64,000 bases of DNA from an uncultured Pseudanabaenaceae cyanobacterium (lineage in GTDB: Bacteria > Cyanobacteriota > Cyanobacteriia > PCC-9006 > JAAUQQ01), in NCBI GenBank assembly GCA_937949725.1, contig CALECT010000153.1, forward strand, positions 25,795-89,794. The letters are read 5' to 3'. A model generated the notes under the pieces. The model was given only the letters and a program-made list of their open reading frames with translations, was not told the DNA's origin and did not search any database. Positions within the stretch are counted from its first letter, which is position 1; each line of letters begins with the position of its first letter. The translations under genes and the position numbers were made by a program. Of this stretch, positions 41,635 to 50,923 are shown one piece after another.

Positions 41635-42501
41635 TTAAACCTGGGCAAGGGCAAGCTCTGCGAGTTCAGCAGCGGCTTGGGCCGGAGACAGCGCATAGAC
41701 CTCAGCAGAGTTATTGGGACTCTCAATCAGCTTCACTTTGTGGAGTTCAGCACCGGTTTCTGCCATGGGAACTGCTAGGAGGTTGCGGATGTGGACAGCG
41801 ATGTTCTCAGCGGTGGGCACCACCTCAGCAAAGTAAGAAATGTCCTTGTTGAGAAAAGTGTGGTCGAAGGGTTCAATAACATGCTTGTCGATGACGTTCT
41901 GAACCGCAACGAGGTCAGCGAGCATGCCGGTTCGCTCATCGATTTGGCCCTTGACTGTCACTTCTAGGTGGTAGTTGTGGCCATGACCGTTGGGGCGAGC
42001 ACATTTGCCGTAGATTTCGCTGTTCTCCTCAACGCTCAGCTTGGGGTTTGCCAAACGGTGAGCTGCACTGAAGTGGGTCTTGACGGTGAGATAGGCTTCC
42101 ATGTCATTTCCTTGGTAGTCGGCCCAGAGTTCGGGATGTTCAAATAGCTGAATATTGACGATGGGCAGGTGCCCTTCCAGGCGCTGCCAAATAATGCGCG
42201 CGACGTTTTCTGTTGTAGGCAGCGTCTTTTCAAATTCAGGCCAAGCTTCATTCAAGAAGGAGAAGTCGAGAGGGGAAATGACTTCGTCTTTGATAACCCG
42301 TTTCACATCAGAGAGGTTTAGAACCATACCGTGGGCATCCAGGTCTCCCTCCATGGACACGAAGAGCACGTAATTGTGGCCGTGGCCTCGTGATCGCGCA
42401 CAGGCGCCAAATCGTTGGGTGTTTTCAGCCTCACTCAGTTCTGGCAGCCAGTAGCGGTGGCTGGCCGAGAACTGAGCACGACGGTTAATAACGCATTTCA
42501 T
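41635..42501 (-). CDS. Tandem 6-pyruvoyl-tetrahydropterin synthase/QueD-family protein (two domains)
   Basis: Two repeats FSASHRYW...GACARSRGHGHNY and FSAAHRLA...GKCARPNGHGHNY; start at MKCVINRRAQF. Confidence 0.9.
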   Translation of the reverse strand: MKCVINRRAQFSASHRYWLPELSEAENTQRFGACARSRGHGHNYVLFVSMEGDLDAHGMVLNLSDVKRVIKDEVISPLDFSFLNEAWPEFEKTLPTTENVARIIWQRLEGHLPIVNIQLFEHPELWADYQGNDMEAYLTVKTHFSAAHRLANPKLSVEENSEIYGKCARPNGHGHNYHLEVTVKGQIDERTGMLADLVAVQNVIDKHVIEPFDHTFLNKDISYFAEVVPTAENIAVHIRNLLAVPMAETGAELHKVKLIESPNNSAEVYALSPAQAAAELAELALAQV

Positions 42502-42670
42502 CGGCGATCGTGCAGTATTAAGCTTTGTCAAGATTCCCACCTCTACCATAGAGCTTTGTTGCAGTGATCGGGTAGAGGTATTTTCACCCATGTAGCAATG
42601 AACACCTGGAGATGGAGTCATCCCAGAGCATTTCTAAGGCAGCGGCTCCGATAAGATAGATACGGTATTT

Positions 42671-43243
42671 GTGAAACGAGTTCGGCGCGCAGTGACAGAT
42701 CTTCTCCAGGGCCTAAATATTTATTTTGTCGGCATGATGGGTGTGGGCAAAAGCACCATCGGTCGCCTAGTGGCTAAGGAGATGGGCTACCAGTTTTTTG
42801 ATACGGATAGCCTGATTGAGCAAATTGCCAAGCGCTCCATTAAGCAAATCTTCGCGGATGAAGGTGAGGAGTCCTTTCGATCCTTAGAAAGCCAAACCCT
42901 CGGTGAGCTGTGCGCCAACCAACGACTGGCGATCGCCACGGGCGGCGGTATTGTGGTGCGAAAGCAGAACTGGAGCTATTTACAACAGGGGCTCGTTGTC
43001 TGGCTGGATGTGCCCATCGATAACTTGTATCAGCGGCTGAGACGCGATCGCAACCGCCCCTTACTCCAAACAGACAATCCCAAGGAAACCCTGCGCCAGC
43101 TGATGGAAGAGCGTCGTCCGCTCTACAGCAATGCCGATTTGCACATCGTGCCAAAGCCTAGGGCCAGTACTCAGGAGACGGCACAGCAAGTTGTTGCAGC
43201 CATTCCGTCGGTGCTCAAAGAGCGAAAAGTGGAACCGTCCTAA
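42671..43243 (+). CDS. aroK: Shikimate kinase
   Basis: FVGMMGVGKSTIGRLVAKEMGYQFFDTDSLIE, ATGGGIV, RNRPLLQ. Confidence 0.93.
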   Translation: MKRVRRAVTDLLQGLNIYFVGMMGVGKSTIGRLVAKEMGYQFFDTDSLIEQIAKRSIKQIFADEGEESFRSLESQTLGELCANQRLAIATGGGIVVRKQNWSYLQQGLVVWLDVPIDNLYQRLRRDRNRPLLQTDNPKETLRQLMEERRPLYSNADLHIVPKPRASTQETAQQVVAAIPSVLKERKVEPS

Positions 43244-43294
43244 AGATTGGGCTTGGCTGAATCATTAGGCTTTAGCAAAGCCCTTCGCGTTGGC

Positions 43295-43315
43295 GGACAT
43301 GGCGATGCCATGTCC
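43295..43315. repeat. Small palindromic dispersed-repeat-like sequence
   Basis: GGACATGGC-GAT-GCCATGTCC. Confidence 0.7.
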
Positions 43316-43339
43316 CTAGGAGTGGTGCTTACTTAGGGC

Positions 43340-43597
43340 CTATTTTTCGAGGCGAATGGCGTACCACTGGGCATTGCGGCCCGGTTCTAGCTCTAGCTCG
43401 CAGGAGCCCTCACGCAGCGCCTCTGCTTGGGCATCTACGCCCTGCTGACGGGCAACGTCCTGGGGCAGCGCATCCGCATATTGCACCACCCAAGCCTTGA
43501 GCTGAGCGGTCAGTTCTGTCGCAGATAGAATTTGTTCCGCTTCACCGGGCAGCAGAAGAACAAAGTGGTCTTCGCTGTACATCGAAGTGCTGGCCAT
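43340..43597 (-). CDS. Chlororespiratory reduction 7 (CRR7)-like protein
   Basis: MYSEDHFVLLLPGEAEQILSATELTAQLKAW...SCELELEPGRNAQWYAIRLEK; start at MASTSMY. Confidence 0.75.
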   Translation of the reverse strand: MASTSMYSEDHFVLLLPGEAEQILSATELTAQLKAWVVQYADALPQDVARQQGVDAQAEALREGSCELELEPGRNAQWYAIRLEK

Positions 43598-43642
43598 GGA
43601 AAATCTCTCCGCGAAGAAACTGCGTTCCTTCAAACTGTGCCT

Positions 43643-43665
43643 CATTGCAGAAACTTTCTGCAATG
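43643..43665. repeat. Palindrome (11-bp arms)
   Basis: CATTGCAGAAA-C-TTTCTGCAATG. Confidence 0.8.
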
Positions 43666-43704
43666 TATTCGCGTCAAAAGAATCATTCACCGGGAATGTT
43701 GAAT

Positions 43705-43763
43705 CGCCGGTTTAATTCTGAATCAAAGCTTTTTGCAATGACAGAATTAAACCGGCGTTTTTT
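43705..43763 (+). terminator. Strong 16-bp stem hairpin followed by T-run, not downstream of any plus-strand CDS
   Basis: CGCCGGTTTAATTCTG ... CAGAATTAAACCGGCG then TTTTTTG. Confidence 0.75.
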
Positions 43764-43891
43764 GTTGAGTCACGAAGAAAGCTGTGTAGCTGCTAATAGT
43801 TAAGTGCACTTGCACAAACTCTAACTCCAACCAAGCTATAGACAGAAGAGCCAGTAAGAGACGAGTTCAACAAGTATTAGTTCCAGAGCTC

Positions 43892-43950
43892 ACAAGCTTT
43901 GAGAAACTACCTCAATCGGACGGCTTTCCTCAAAGCTTGTTCCCAACAAG
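43892..43950. promoter_or_regulatory. Overlapping alternative hairpins in the leader of the outer-membrane protein gene
   Basis: ACAAGCTTTGAG (43892-43903) / CTCAAAGCTTGT (43929-43940) versus CTTGTT (43936-43941) / AACAAG (43945-43950). Confidence 0.5.
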
Positions 43951-44164
43951 ATTGAAAATCTGTGCCAGTTATTTAAGAGGACAAAAGCCGAGACAAGCTG
44001 CTTTTATAAGAGCTAAAACTGAGTCATAAGAGGCAAATAAAACAACTGAACGAGTTTCTTTCTCTGAAACAAAAAGATTCGTTCAGCTGCAAGAAATTGC
44101 AGACTTTCTCTCGCCTCAACTCCTGTCAAGTCCGCACACTATTTCGACTCAGCGAGGGGTCACC

Positions 44165-44689
44165 ATGAAATTTCCTACCAAAACAGCGATCGCCCTGTCC
44201 TTCGCCGCGATCGCCCCAGCTTTCTTCCTAGCAGCGCCCGCCACTGCCCAAGTCCAACGCGCCACAGGCCTCCAAGGCAGCTACATTGGCGGCAGTGCTG
44301 GCCTCGGGCTCGATATCGAAGATGGTTTCAACGGCGTCTCCATCAGCGGATTGGGCCAAGGCCGCTACGACGTCCAAAGCTTACCGGTCTCTATCCGAGG
44401 CTCTGTGCTGTTTAACGACCAGGCTGTCGCCCTGCAACCTGTCGTCACCTACGATCTCGCCACTGGGAATCAGGCCAATATTTACGTAGGCGGTGGTGCT
44501 TCTGTGCTGCTGGGTGATGGCGAATCCCCCCTAGGTGACAAGACCGCGTTTTTACTCACCGCTGGCTTTGAAAGAGAAGTAAACACCAATTGGGCCGTGT
44601 TTAGCGATGTGCGCTGGGGGATTAACGCCTTCGAAGATAGCGATCGCCGAGCAATCAGCCTTCAAACAGGAGCAGCTTATCGCTTCTAA
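44165..44689 (+). CDS. Secreted outer-membrane beta-barrel-like protein
   Basis: Signal peptide MKFPTKTAIALSFAAIAPAFFLAAPATAQ, alternating beta-strand pattern, C-terminal aromatic (AYRF). Confidence 0.8.
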   Translation: MKFPTKTAIALSFAAIAPAFFLAAPATAQVQRATGLQGSYIGGSAGLGLDIEDGFNGVSISGLGQGRYDVQSLPVSIRGSVLFNDQAVALQPVVTYDLATGNQANIYVGGGASVLLGDGESPLGDKTAFLLTAGFEREVNTNWAVFSDVRWGINAFEDSDRRAISLQTGAAYRF

Positions 44690-45064
44690 TTCCTATGCTC
44701 AACGGCTGAGTGATCTTCCATCAGTTTCTTTATCTCCTAAACTTTGGTGCAGGTAAGCAACAGCTTATCTGCACTTTTTTTGCGATTTCATATCCAGGCA
44801 ACAACGCCATCTCTCATACTCAAATATTACAAAACAGCCAGTAGGAGTAAAGCATTAGGCCAAAAGCATTAGAAATGTTAAACCCCAAACTTAAGCTTCA
44901 ATGTTTCCCCTGATCTTGCCTTTGTCACAGCTCATCAATCTCAGGATGCAACTCATTTCCAAATAAGACCAATCGTACAGGGAATAGCATGGAGGCAATT
45001 CGAGCGGATAGTTCTCAAATATCACTGGCCCAATACTTTTCCCTGTGAGATCGCAATCCACCAT

Positions 45065-45700
45065 TCACCAATGCTGCGCCAAGGTGAGTAACTCTGCCTC
45101 CGCCTGGGCCAGCGATGCTGCCCTCACCTCATCTCCTGCCGCCAACTGATCGGCGACCACAAAGGTGACGTCTTCAATCCCCATAATTTTGAAAATGGCT
45201 TTCAAGAAAGGCTCCAGAAAATTCCTGGCGGCGGCATCAGTTCCCTCTCGATAATTGAACTTTCGAGTGGTGATCACCAGGGCCTTCTTTCCCTTCAACC
45301 GGCCCTGGGGTTTGCCGTTGATAAATTCCAGGGTGCGATCGCGTCTCACCACCTGATCGATATAGGCCTTCAGCGTCGCCGGAATCGTCAGGTTGTACAT
45401 CGGCACGCCAAAGACATAGCAATCCGCAGCAAAGAGCTCGTCTAGAAGTTCATCGGAGAGGGCGATCGCAGCCTTCATCTCTCCCGTCCTGGCTTCCGGC
45501 TCAGTTTCATAGGCCGCCGCCCAAGTTTCATCAATGGCAGGCACGGGCGTTTTGCCAATGTCCCGATAAATGACTGAGGCAGCATTCACCCCATTGGCGG
45601 ATTGCCAGGCCTGTACAAAGACCTGAGTCAGCTGACGAGAATAAGAGCCCTGAGCTCGGGCGCTACTGTCGATATGAAGCAAAGTTCGGTGAGCTGTCAT
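45065..45700 (-). CDS. azoR: FMN-dependent NADH-azoreductase
   Basis: LLHIDSSARAQGSYSRQLTQ, FGVPMYNLTIPATLKAYIDQVVR. Confidence 0.92.
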   Translation of the reverse strand: MTAHRTLLHIDSSARAQGSYSRQLTQVFVQAWQSANGVNAASVIYRDIGKTPVPAIDETWAAAYETEPEARTGEMKAAIALSDELLDELFAADCYVFGVPMYNLTIPATLKAYIDQVVRRDRTLEFINGKPQGRLKGKKALVITTRKFNYREGTDAAARNFLEPFLKAIFKIMGIEDVTFVVADQLAAGDEVRAASLAQAEAELLTLAQHW

Positions 45701-45863
45701 CGTCCTCTATTCCTTCGCGATCGCTTACTAAACCAACGCTGGACTAACCCACAAAAGTTAACACCTGTCAGGCTTTCCCCTCAGCCCGTGGGAAGATATG
45801 AGCCACAGTTTGAGTCGCCGTTTTTAGTCACCGAGTTACAACTTTAGGAGTTCAGGAAAATCG

Positions 45864-47354
45864 ATGAGCGCAATCGACTGGGGCATCGTCGCTCTCTATG
45901 GAGCCGTTTTAGTCGGCATTGGCATTTATGCCAGCCGTAAGCAAAGCAATACAGAAGAATATTTTCGGGGGTCTCGCCAGATTCCTTGGTGGGCGATCGG
46001 CATTTCCATCATGGCCACCTCTTTCTCAGCAGCCTCACTGCTGGGGGGACCCGGAGAAGGCTATGGCCATGGATTCCTCTGGCTACAGCTACAGCTAGGA
46101 GATCTGTTGGGCTATGGCTTAGTCATTGCGATCTTCCTGCCCCTCTTCGTTCGACTCAACATCACCACCGCTTACGAATACCTGGAGCGGCGTTTTAATC
46201 CTCAAACCCGCGCCCTGGGCTCTCTCTGCTTTTTGATGTTTGTCGTGGCCCGTCTCGGTGCCCTGCTTTACGGTGCTTCCCTAGTCCTCTCCACAGTGAC
46301 AGGGCTCCCGCTCTGGGGTGCAATCCTCCTGGTGGGCATTGTCTCTGTGGTTTACACCGTGGCCGGGGGCATCACCGCCGTGGTTTGGACCGATGTGTCC
46401 CAGTTCGTGATGATTTTCATCGGCCTAATCGCTGGCGTTTGGGCGGCCGTTCAAGGAACTGATGGGGGCCTCGGAGCCCTCTGGCAAGCCGCCGCTGCCG
46501 ATGGCAAGCTCCAAGTCATCGACATGACCTGGGACCCCGCTTCGATTCGGACCTTCCCCACAGCCCTACTGGCCTACGGAACCTTGGCCTTTGCAGTTGC
46601 TGGCACGAACCAGCAGTCTGTCCAGCGCTATGTCTCCTGTCCAGATGTAGCTTCTGGTCGTAAAGCAGCATTGCTCGGCTGGTTCACCGGCTTCATCGGC
46701 GTCTCAGCCACGCTGTTACTGGGCGTTTTGCTCTACAGCTTCTACAGCCTGAATAGTGCAAATCTGCCTGCGGATATCGCCGGGGATGGGATTCTGCCCC
46801 ATTTCATTGTCAACCAGGTGCCCCCCGTGGCCTCGGGCTTGTTGGTGGCTGCCATTTTTGCAGCGGCAATGTCCTCCATCGACTCCGCCCTCCATTCCCT
46901 AGCGACCTGCATTACCGTCGATTTCTACAAGCGCTACTCCAAGCCGGGTAAGAGCGAAGCCCACTATCTGCTTGTGAGCCAGGGTCTGATCGTGCTCTGG
47001 GGCATTATTGGCATTCTCTCCGCCTTCTATGTCGCCTCAACGGGCGAAGATTTACTGCCTTTCCTGGTGACCTACTCCACCATGTTCCTCGGTCCCCTGT
47101 TGGGCATGTTCCTGATGGGCTTCCTCTTCCCCCGCGTCAATGCGGTGGGAGCTTTTTGGGGCTGCATCGCTGCGGTCGCAGTCCTCAGTTTTGGCAGTGC
47201 CAATGAATGGATTACCTTTCCTGGCATTTGGCGTTCCGCCTTTACAGCTCCTCTAGCCGTAATCTTCGGTCTGATTATTTCTGCTCTAGGCTCAGCCCCG
47301 ACCCCAAGACGCCTCGCTGGGCTCACCCTCTGGAATTCCAAGACCGAGAGTTAA
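45864..47354 (+). CDS. Sodium:solute symporter family protein
   Basis: 13+ TM pattern; TTAYEYLERRFNPQTRALGS; AGTNQQSVQRYVSCPDVASGRKAALLGW; AMSSIDSALHSLAT. Confidence 0.92.
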   Translation: MSAIDWGIVALYGAVLVGIGIYASRKQSNTEEYFRGSRQIPWWAIGISIMATSFSAASLLGGPGEGYGHGFLWLQLQLGDLLGYGLVIAIFLPLFVRLNITTAYEYLERRFNPQTRALGSLCFLMFVVARLGALLYGASLVLSTVTGLPLWGAILLVGIVSVVYTVAGGITAVVWTDVSQFVMIFIGLIAGVWAAVQGTDGGLGALWQAAAADGKLQVIDMTWDPASIRTFPTALLAYGTLAFAVAGTNQQSVQRYVSCPDVASGRKAALLGWFTGFIGVSATLLLGVLLYSFYSLNSANLPADIAGDGILPHFIVNQVPPVASGLLVAAIFAAAMSSIDSALHSLATCITVDFYKRYSKPGKSEAHYLLVSQGLIVLWGIIGILSAFYVASTGEDLLPFLVTYSTMFLGPLLGMFLMGFLFPRVNAVGAFWGCIAAVAVLSFGSANEWITFPGIWRSAFTAPLAVIFGLIISALGSAPTPRRLAGLTLWNSKTES

Positions 47355-47402
47355 CCTCGAAAAGCTACATCAGCAATGAGAACGACATCTCTTTAGAGCA
47401 AG

Positions 47403-47439
47403 GAGGGCCTGGTATCGCAAGATGCCAGGCCCTCTTTTT
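47403..47439 (+). terminator. Rho-independent terminator after the symporter gene
   Basis: GAGGGCCTGG-tatcgcaagatg-CCAGGCCCTC-TTTTT. Confidence 0.92.
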
Positions 47440-47630
47440 AACTACTGAGCGAGATAGAGCAATTTTCTCTACCCACAAAGTGTTTCTAAGCGATCGCACG
47501 GAGTCAAATGTAAACCAGCCTTAAAGCATCAGCGAATTTACACCGCTCAAATCCAGAATTCTTGTGAAGACTACCTGCAAATTCCCGATCAAGCTTTTCA
47601 AGCAGAGCAAAATTCAGGCATAATCTGAGA

Positions 47631-47757
47631 CATCAACCTTCGGTAACTACTTAGGTCTCTAATGAGTTTCTGAAGGCCACGGGAATCGCTATTAACTTAG
47701 CAGGGACTCGTGGACGACTAGAGGATATTGAGTGGCTGGGTCACACCAGCCTTTTTC
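47631..47757 (+). ncRNA. Candidate small RNA or attenuated 5' leader
   Basis: Promoter-like TTTTCA-18-CATAAT (47595-47624), paired segments GAGAC/GTCTC and CCACG/CGTGG, ending in GGCTGG-GTCACA-CCAGCC-TTTTT (47734-47756). Confidence 0.4.
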
Positions 47758-47916
47758 TCATCTCATCTCGTTTTCCGGACTGGTAATAAGCACAGTCACG
47801 GTCAAGCAAACAACGCATCTGCTGCGGTTTTAGGGTGTCTGTCCCGCACAGGCAACACCGTGCATCTATCTACCTCGCTACCAAGCAACACAAGCAACTC
47901 AGGACTACCAAGACTT

Positions 47917-49662
47917 ATGCGACCACTCACCTGGCTTCTCGCTGGCTGCGCATTTCTGGCGCCCCTAGCTTCCACAATTTCTCTCGCTGAAACGACTTCC
48001 GGCCAATCTCTTCAGGCTCAAGCTCCCTTCAGCAATTCCCCTTCAACCTCCAGCGACTCTCCATTTCCCCGCACCAACCCTACGGGTGAGTCCTTTTTCT
48101 TGGATGCCAAAGCGCTGATCCAAGACCAAATCAATATGGCGAGCCGCCTCGATAGCGCCATGAGCGGCCCTGACCCCAACGCCGTAAGAGCCGTGGATGG
48201 GCAAATCGTTATCCACAGCGGCAAGGTGGATCGCTTTATGGCACTGCACTATCCCGTAGTGAAGCCTCGCTGTGGTGATGCCGTTGCTAACCGCACCAGC
48301 CAAGACGCTGTGACCTGCGACCTCCTCGCCAACAACGACGCCTTCCAAGGGCTCCAAGCCAAACTCTTCGCTCGCCTCAATATGCTCTCTGGCATTGCTC
48401 CAGTGGAGCCCCTGCCCCTGGTCAGTGGCGAAAACACCGTGGAGCAAGGCGGCATCCCCGTCTTCAAAAAAGGTGCGCTGAACCGTCCGGCTCCTTCCCG
48501 CGTCAGCACCGTGCCGGATCTGCCCCAGCCTAACGATCCGCTGCTGGGCCGCCCAATGAAGTCCGCCATTGGCGACTACGAGCCCCCCATTCCTCCGGCC
48601 ATCACTGCACCGCCGGAAGTCGTCACTGCCTTGGAAGCCATTCAAGCTCGCCTCAGCAGCGCCAAGCGCAACCTTTCTCGTCAAGCCGCCGCTCCTCAAA
48701 CCGTTGCATCGGTTGGCGCTGATGCAAGCAATCGTTCCAACCGCACCCCTCGCACCCGCGCGGTGGGCTTTACCAATCCCGCAATTCAAGTGGCTCGTGC
48801 TGATGCCAATGCCTACGATGTTTATCCTGGCGAGCGCATTCAGTACCAAGAATTTCTCCAAGAGCCTCACACGGGCATCACCCGTGTCCTGACTCGCCAG
48901 CAGCGCGATCGCGACCTAAACCAGTTGCAGAATCGCTTGCAGCCCAGCGTCGGTGAGCGCTACCCCTATGCCATTTTGGTGGAGCCCAGCGACCCGCCTT
49001 TGCCTGATTTGACAGCGGCTTTGCGCGATCGCCTCGCCCCTGTAGACACCCAGCGTTTCCCCTTCGTCCCTCTCAGCCAAACCAGCTTTGCCCCTCAGCT
49101 AGCCATGCAGCTAGAAGGCGACAACATCCAGCTCAAGCATGAGGGTCTGGACTACGGCTTTATGGTGGACATGGGCCAGCTCAATGGCGTGGAGCTGAAT
49201 GAAATCAGCGCGGGCCTAGAAGCGGATGAGGTGAATTTACGCCCTGATATGCGCGAGTTCTTCCTCAACTACCGTGTGCCCAACAAACTGGAGCAGCTAA
49301 TGCTGGATCGCCGCCGCTTCCTCAGTGCCAAGGCTGGTCCTAGCAATCTCCCCACCCTGCTATCGCCCCAGGCTCCAATGCAGGTTGGCCACACCTATCT
49401 GCTGCGCACCGTGCAGTTCGATGCTCCCGAAGCACTGACCCATGGCAAGCCGGTTACCCCAGCCCAACGCCGCAGCCTCGATGAGACCTTGGCCATGCCT
49501 GGCAAGGATTTGCTGGTGGTCTTTCAGCCCGTAGCCGAGCGTCACAACGGCAGCTACACCGTGCTTTGGCGCGTCCTCGGCGAATTTCCCACACCGGAAA
49601 TGACCGATGCGGCGGATTACGCCACGTTTGAAAAAAGCAGCATCGTTAGCGGTAGCCGGTAG
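47917..49662 (+). CDS. Hypothetical secreted protein
   Basis: Long ORF with signal-peptide-like start MRPLTWLLAGCAFLAPLASTISLAE; upstream TTG start rejected because it overlaps the terminator hairpin. Confidence 0.75.
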   Translation: MRPLTWLLAGCAFLAPLASTISLAETTSGQSLQAQAPFSNSPSTSSDSPFPRTNPTGESFFLDAKALIQDQINMASRLDSAMSGPDPNAVRAVDGQIVIHSGKVDRFMALHYPVVKPRCGDAVANRTSQDAVTCDLLANNDAFQGLQAKLFARLNMLSGIAPVEPLPLVSGENTVEQGGIPVFKKGALNRPAPSRVSTVPDLPQPNDPLLGRPMKSAIGDYEPPIPPAITAPPEVVTALEAIQARLSSAKRNLSRQAAAPQTVASVGADASNRSNRTPRTRAVGFTNPAIQVARADANAYDVYPGERIQYQEFLQEPHTGITRVLTRQQRDRDLNQLQNRLQPSVGERYPYAILVEPSDPPLPDLTAALRDRLAPVDTQRFPFVPLSQTSFAPQLAMQLEGDNIQLKHEGLDYGFMVDMGQLNGVELNEISAGLEADEVNLRPDMREFFLNYRVPNKLEQLMLDRRRFLSAKAGPSNLPTLLSPQAPMQVGHTYLLRTVQFDAPEALTHGKPVTPAQRRSLDETLAMPGKDLLVVFQPVAERHNGSYTVLWRVLGEFPTPEMTDAADYATFEKSSIVSGSR

Positions 49663-49689
49663 GGTGCCGTAACGGCAGGGTGTCGTTTC

Positions 49690-49712
49690 TGCGCAGCAAA
49701 ACGCACCAAATC
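49690..49712. repeat. Dispersed-repeat-like segment (GGGTGTCGTTT...AAAACGCACC)
   Basis: Imperfect inverted repeat resembling the common cyanobacterial GGGTGCGTT...AACGCACC repeats; related segment ATGGTGCGTTACCTAACGGGGC at about 49796-49818. Confidence 0.45.
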
Positions 49713-49732
49713 CCCAACCCAACCCCATAGAG

Positions 49733-49768
49733 ATGGCCCCATGACATTCACCGACGTCATGGGGCCAT
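49733..49768 (+). terminator. Terminator after the 47917 gene
   Basis: ATGGCCCCATGAC / GTCATGGGGCCAT followed by TTGTTT. Confidence 0.85.
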
Positions 49769-49835
49769 TTGTTTGATCATTGAAGTCCAATGCAATGGTG
49801 CGTTACCTAACGGGGCAACAACACCAAAACCCAAT

Positions 49836-50744
49836 TTAATGAGCGATTTTTAAAGCCTGCAGAATGCGCTCCTGGCTAGGCATATTGCCATTGCGAGCAA
49901 ACAATTCCGCCGCCCGACGATAATCCCGATCCGCCGCCCGCTGATCACCATTCTCCGCATGGAGCTGAGCGCGATTGCGATAGGCATAGGCATCATCGCG
50001 ATTGTGGCTCAGGGCCAAATCCCAGTCACCCATAGCACCCGCAAGGTCGCCATTCAGATGCTTTGCCAAGCCCCGGTTGGTATAAGCCTTGCCGTAATCG
50101 GGGTTGAGGCGCAGGGCTTCGTCGAAATCTGCGATCGCCCGTCCCCGCTCACCCATGGCCACAAACACACTGCCGCGATTAAACCGCGCCGTGGCATCCC
50201 AAGGGCTCAGGGCGATCGCTATGTCATAAGCATCCACCGCCTCATCAAAGCGATTCATCGCCATCAGGGCATTGCCGCGATTGTTGTGAGCCAGTGCATT
50301 ATTGCGATCCAGCTTGATCGCCTTATCAAAATCTTTCAGCGCTTCAGCTAGCTGGGAATCGTCCAGATAGACCGCACCGCGATTGGTGTAGGCCTGGCTG
50401 TAGCGAGGATTGAGGGAGATGGTTTTGGAATAGTCGGCGATCGCGCCCACTTTATCCCCATTCAAATCCTTAGCCAAACCCCGGTTGAAGAATGCTTCGG
50501 AGAACAGCGGCATAATTTCGCTGACAGCCGAGAAGTCCGCGATCGCCCCTGCATAATCCCCCCCATTGGCTCGCTCAAAGCCTCGATTGAAATGCTGCTC
50601 CATCGTCATGCGAGCGGCCGTATGTCGAGCACGGCTCATGACGGGGCGAGCTTCTGCGGGAGCGGTGAACCCTGCGGCGGCGATCGCCAAGGCCATGGAG
50701 AGAGCAGCAGCAGGAGCGGCAAGGATGCGAGGGGAGAGACTCAT
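49836..50744 (-). CDS. Secreted tetratricopeptide repeat protein
   Basis: Signal peptide; at least six TPR units (e.g. AQAYTNRGAVYLDDSQLAEALKDFDKAIKLDRNNALAHNNRGNAL). Confidence 0.92.
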   Translation of the reverse strand: MSLSPRILAAPAAALSMALAIAAAGFTAPAEARPVMSRARHTAARMTMEQHFNRGFERANGGDYAGAIADFSAVSEIMPLFSEAFFNRGLAKDLNGDKVGAIADYSKTISLNPRYSQAYTNRGAVYLDDSQLAEALKDFDKAIKLDRNNALAHNNRGNALMAMNRFDEAVDAYDIAIALSPWDATARFNRGSVFVAMGERGRAIADFDEALRLNPDYGKAYTNRGLAKHLNGDLAGAMGDWDLALSHNRDDAYAYRNRAQLHAENGDQRAADRDYRRAAELFARNGNMPSQERILQALKIAH

Positions 50745-50923
50745 ATAAATACCGGGTAGATGGCTTCTGGATTCTCTTTTCCAGCGCGAAGACCCCTACT
50801 CAGGACATCCGAAGGATATCGTGGCAGTTATTGGACCGTCCGCGATTCATGTCTATTTTTAGACAATGGAATGGAATCCAGAATCCCCGTAATTACGCAA
50901 AAACCTCAAACTGTAATGCTCTG

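Noticed and set aside
48043-48870. 275-aa minus-strand ORF within the 47917 gene
   Set aside because: Shadow ORF; the plus-strand frame has a signal peptide and terminator
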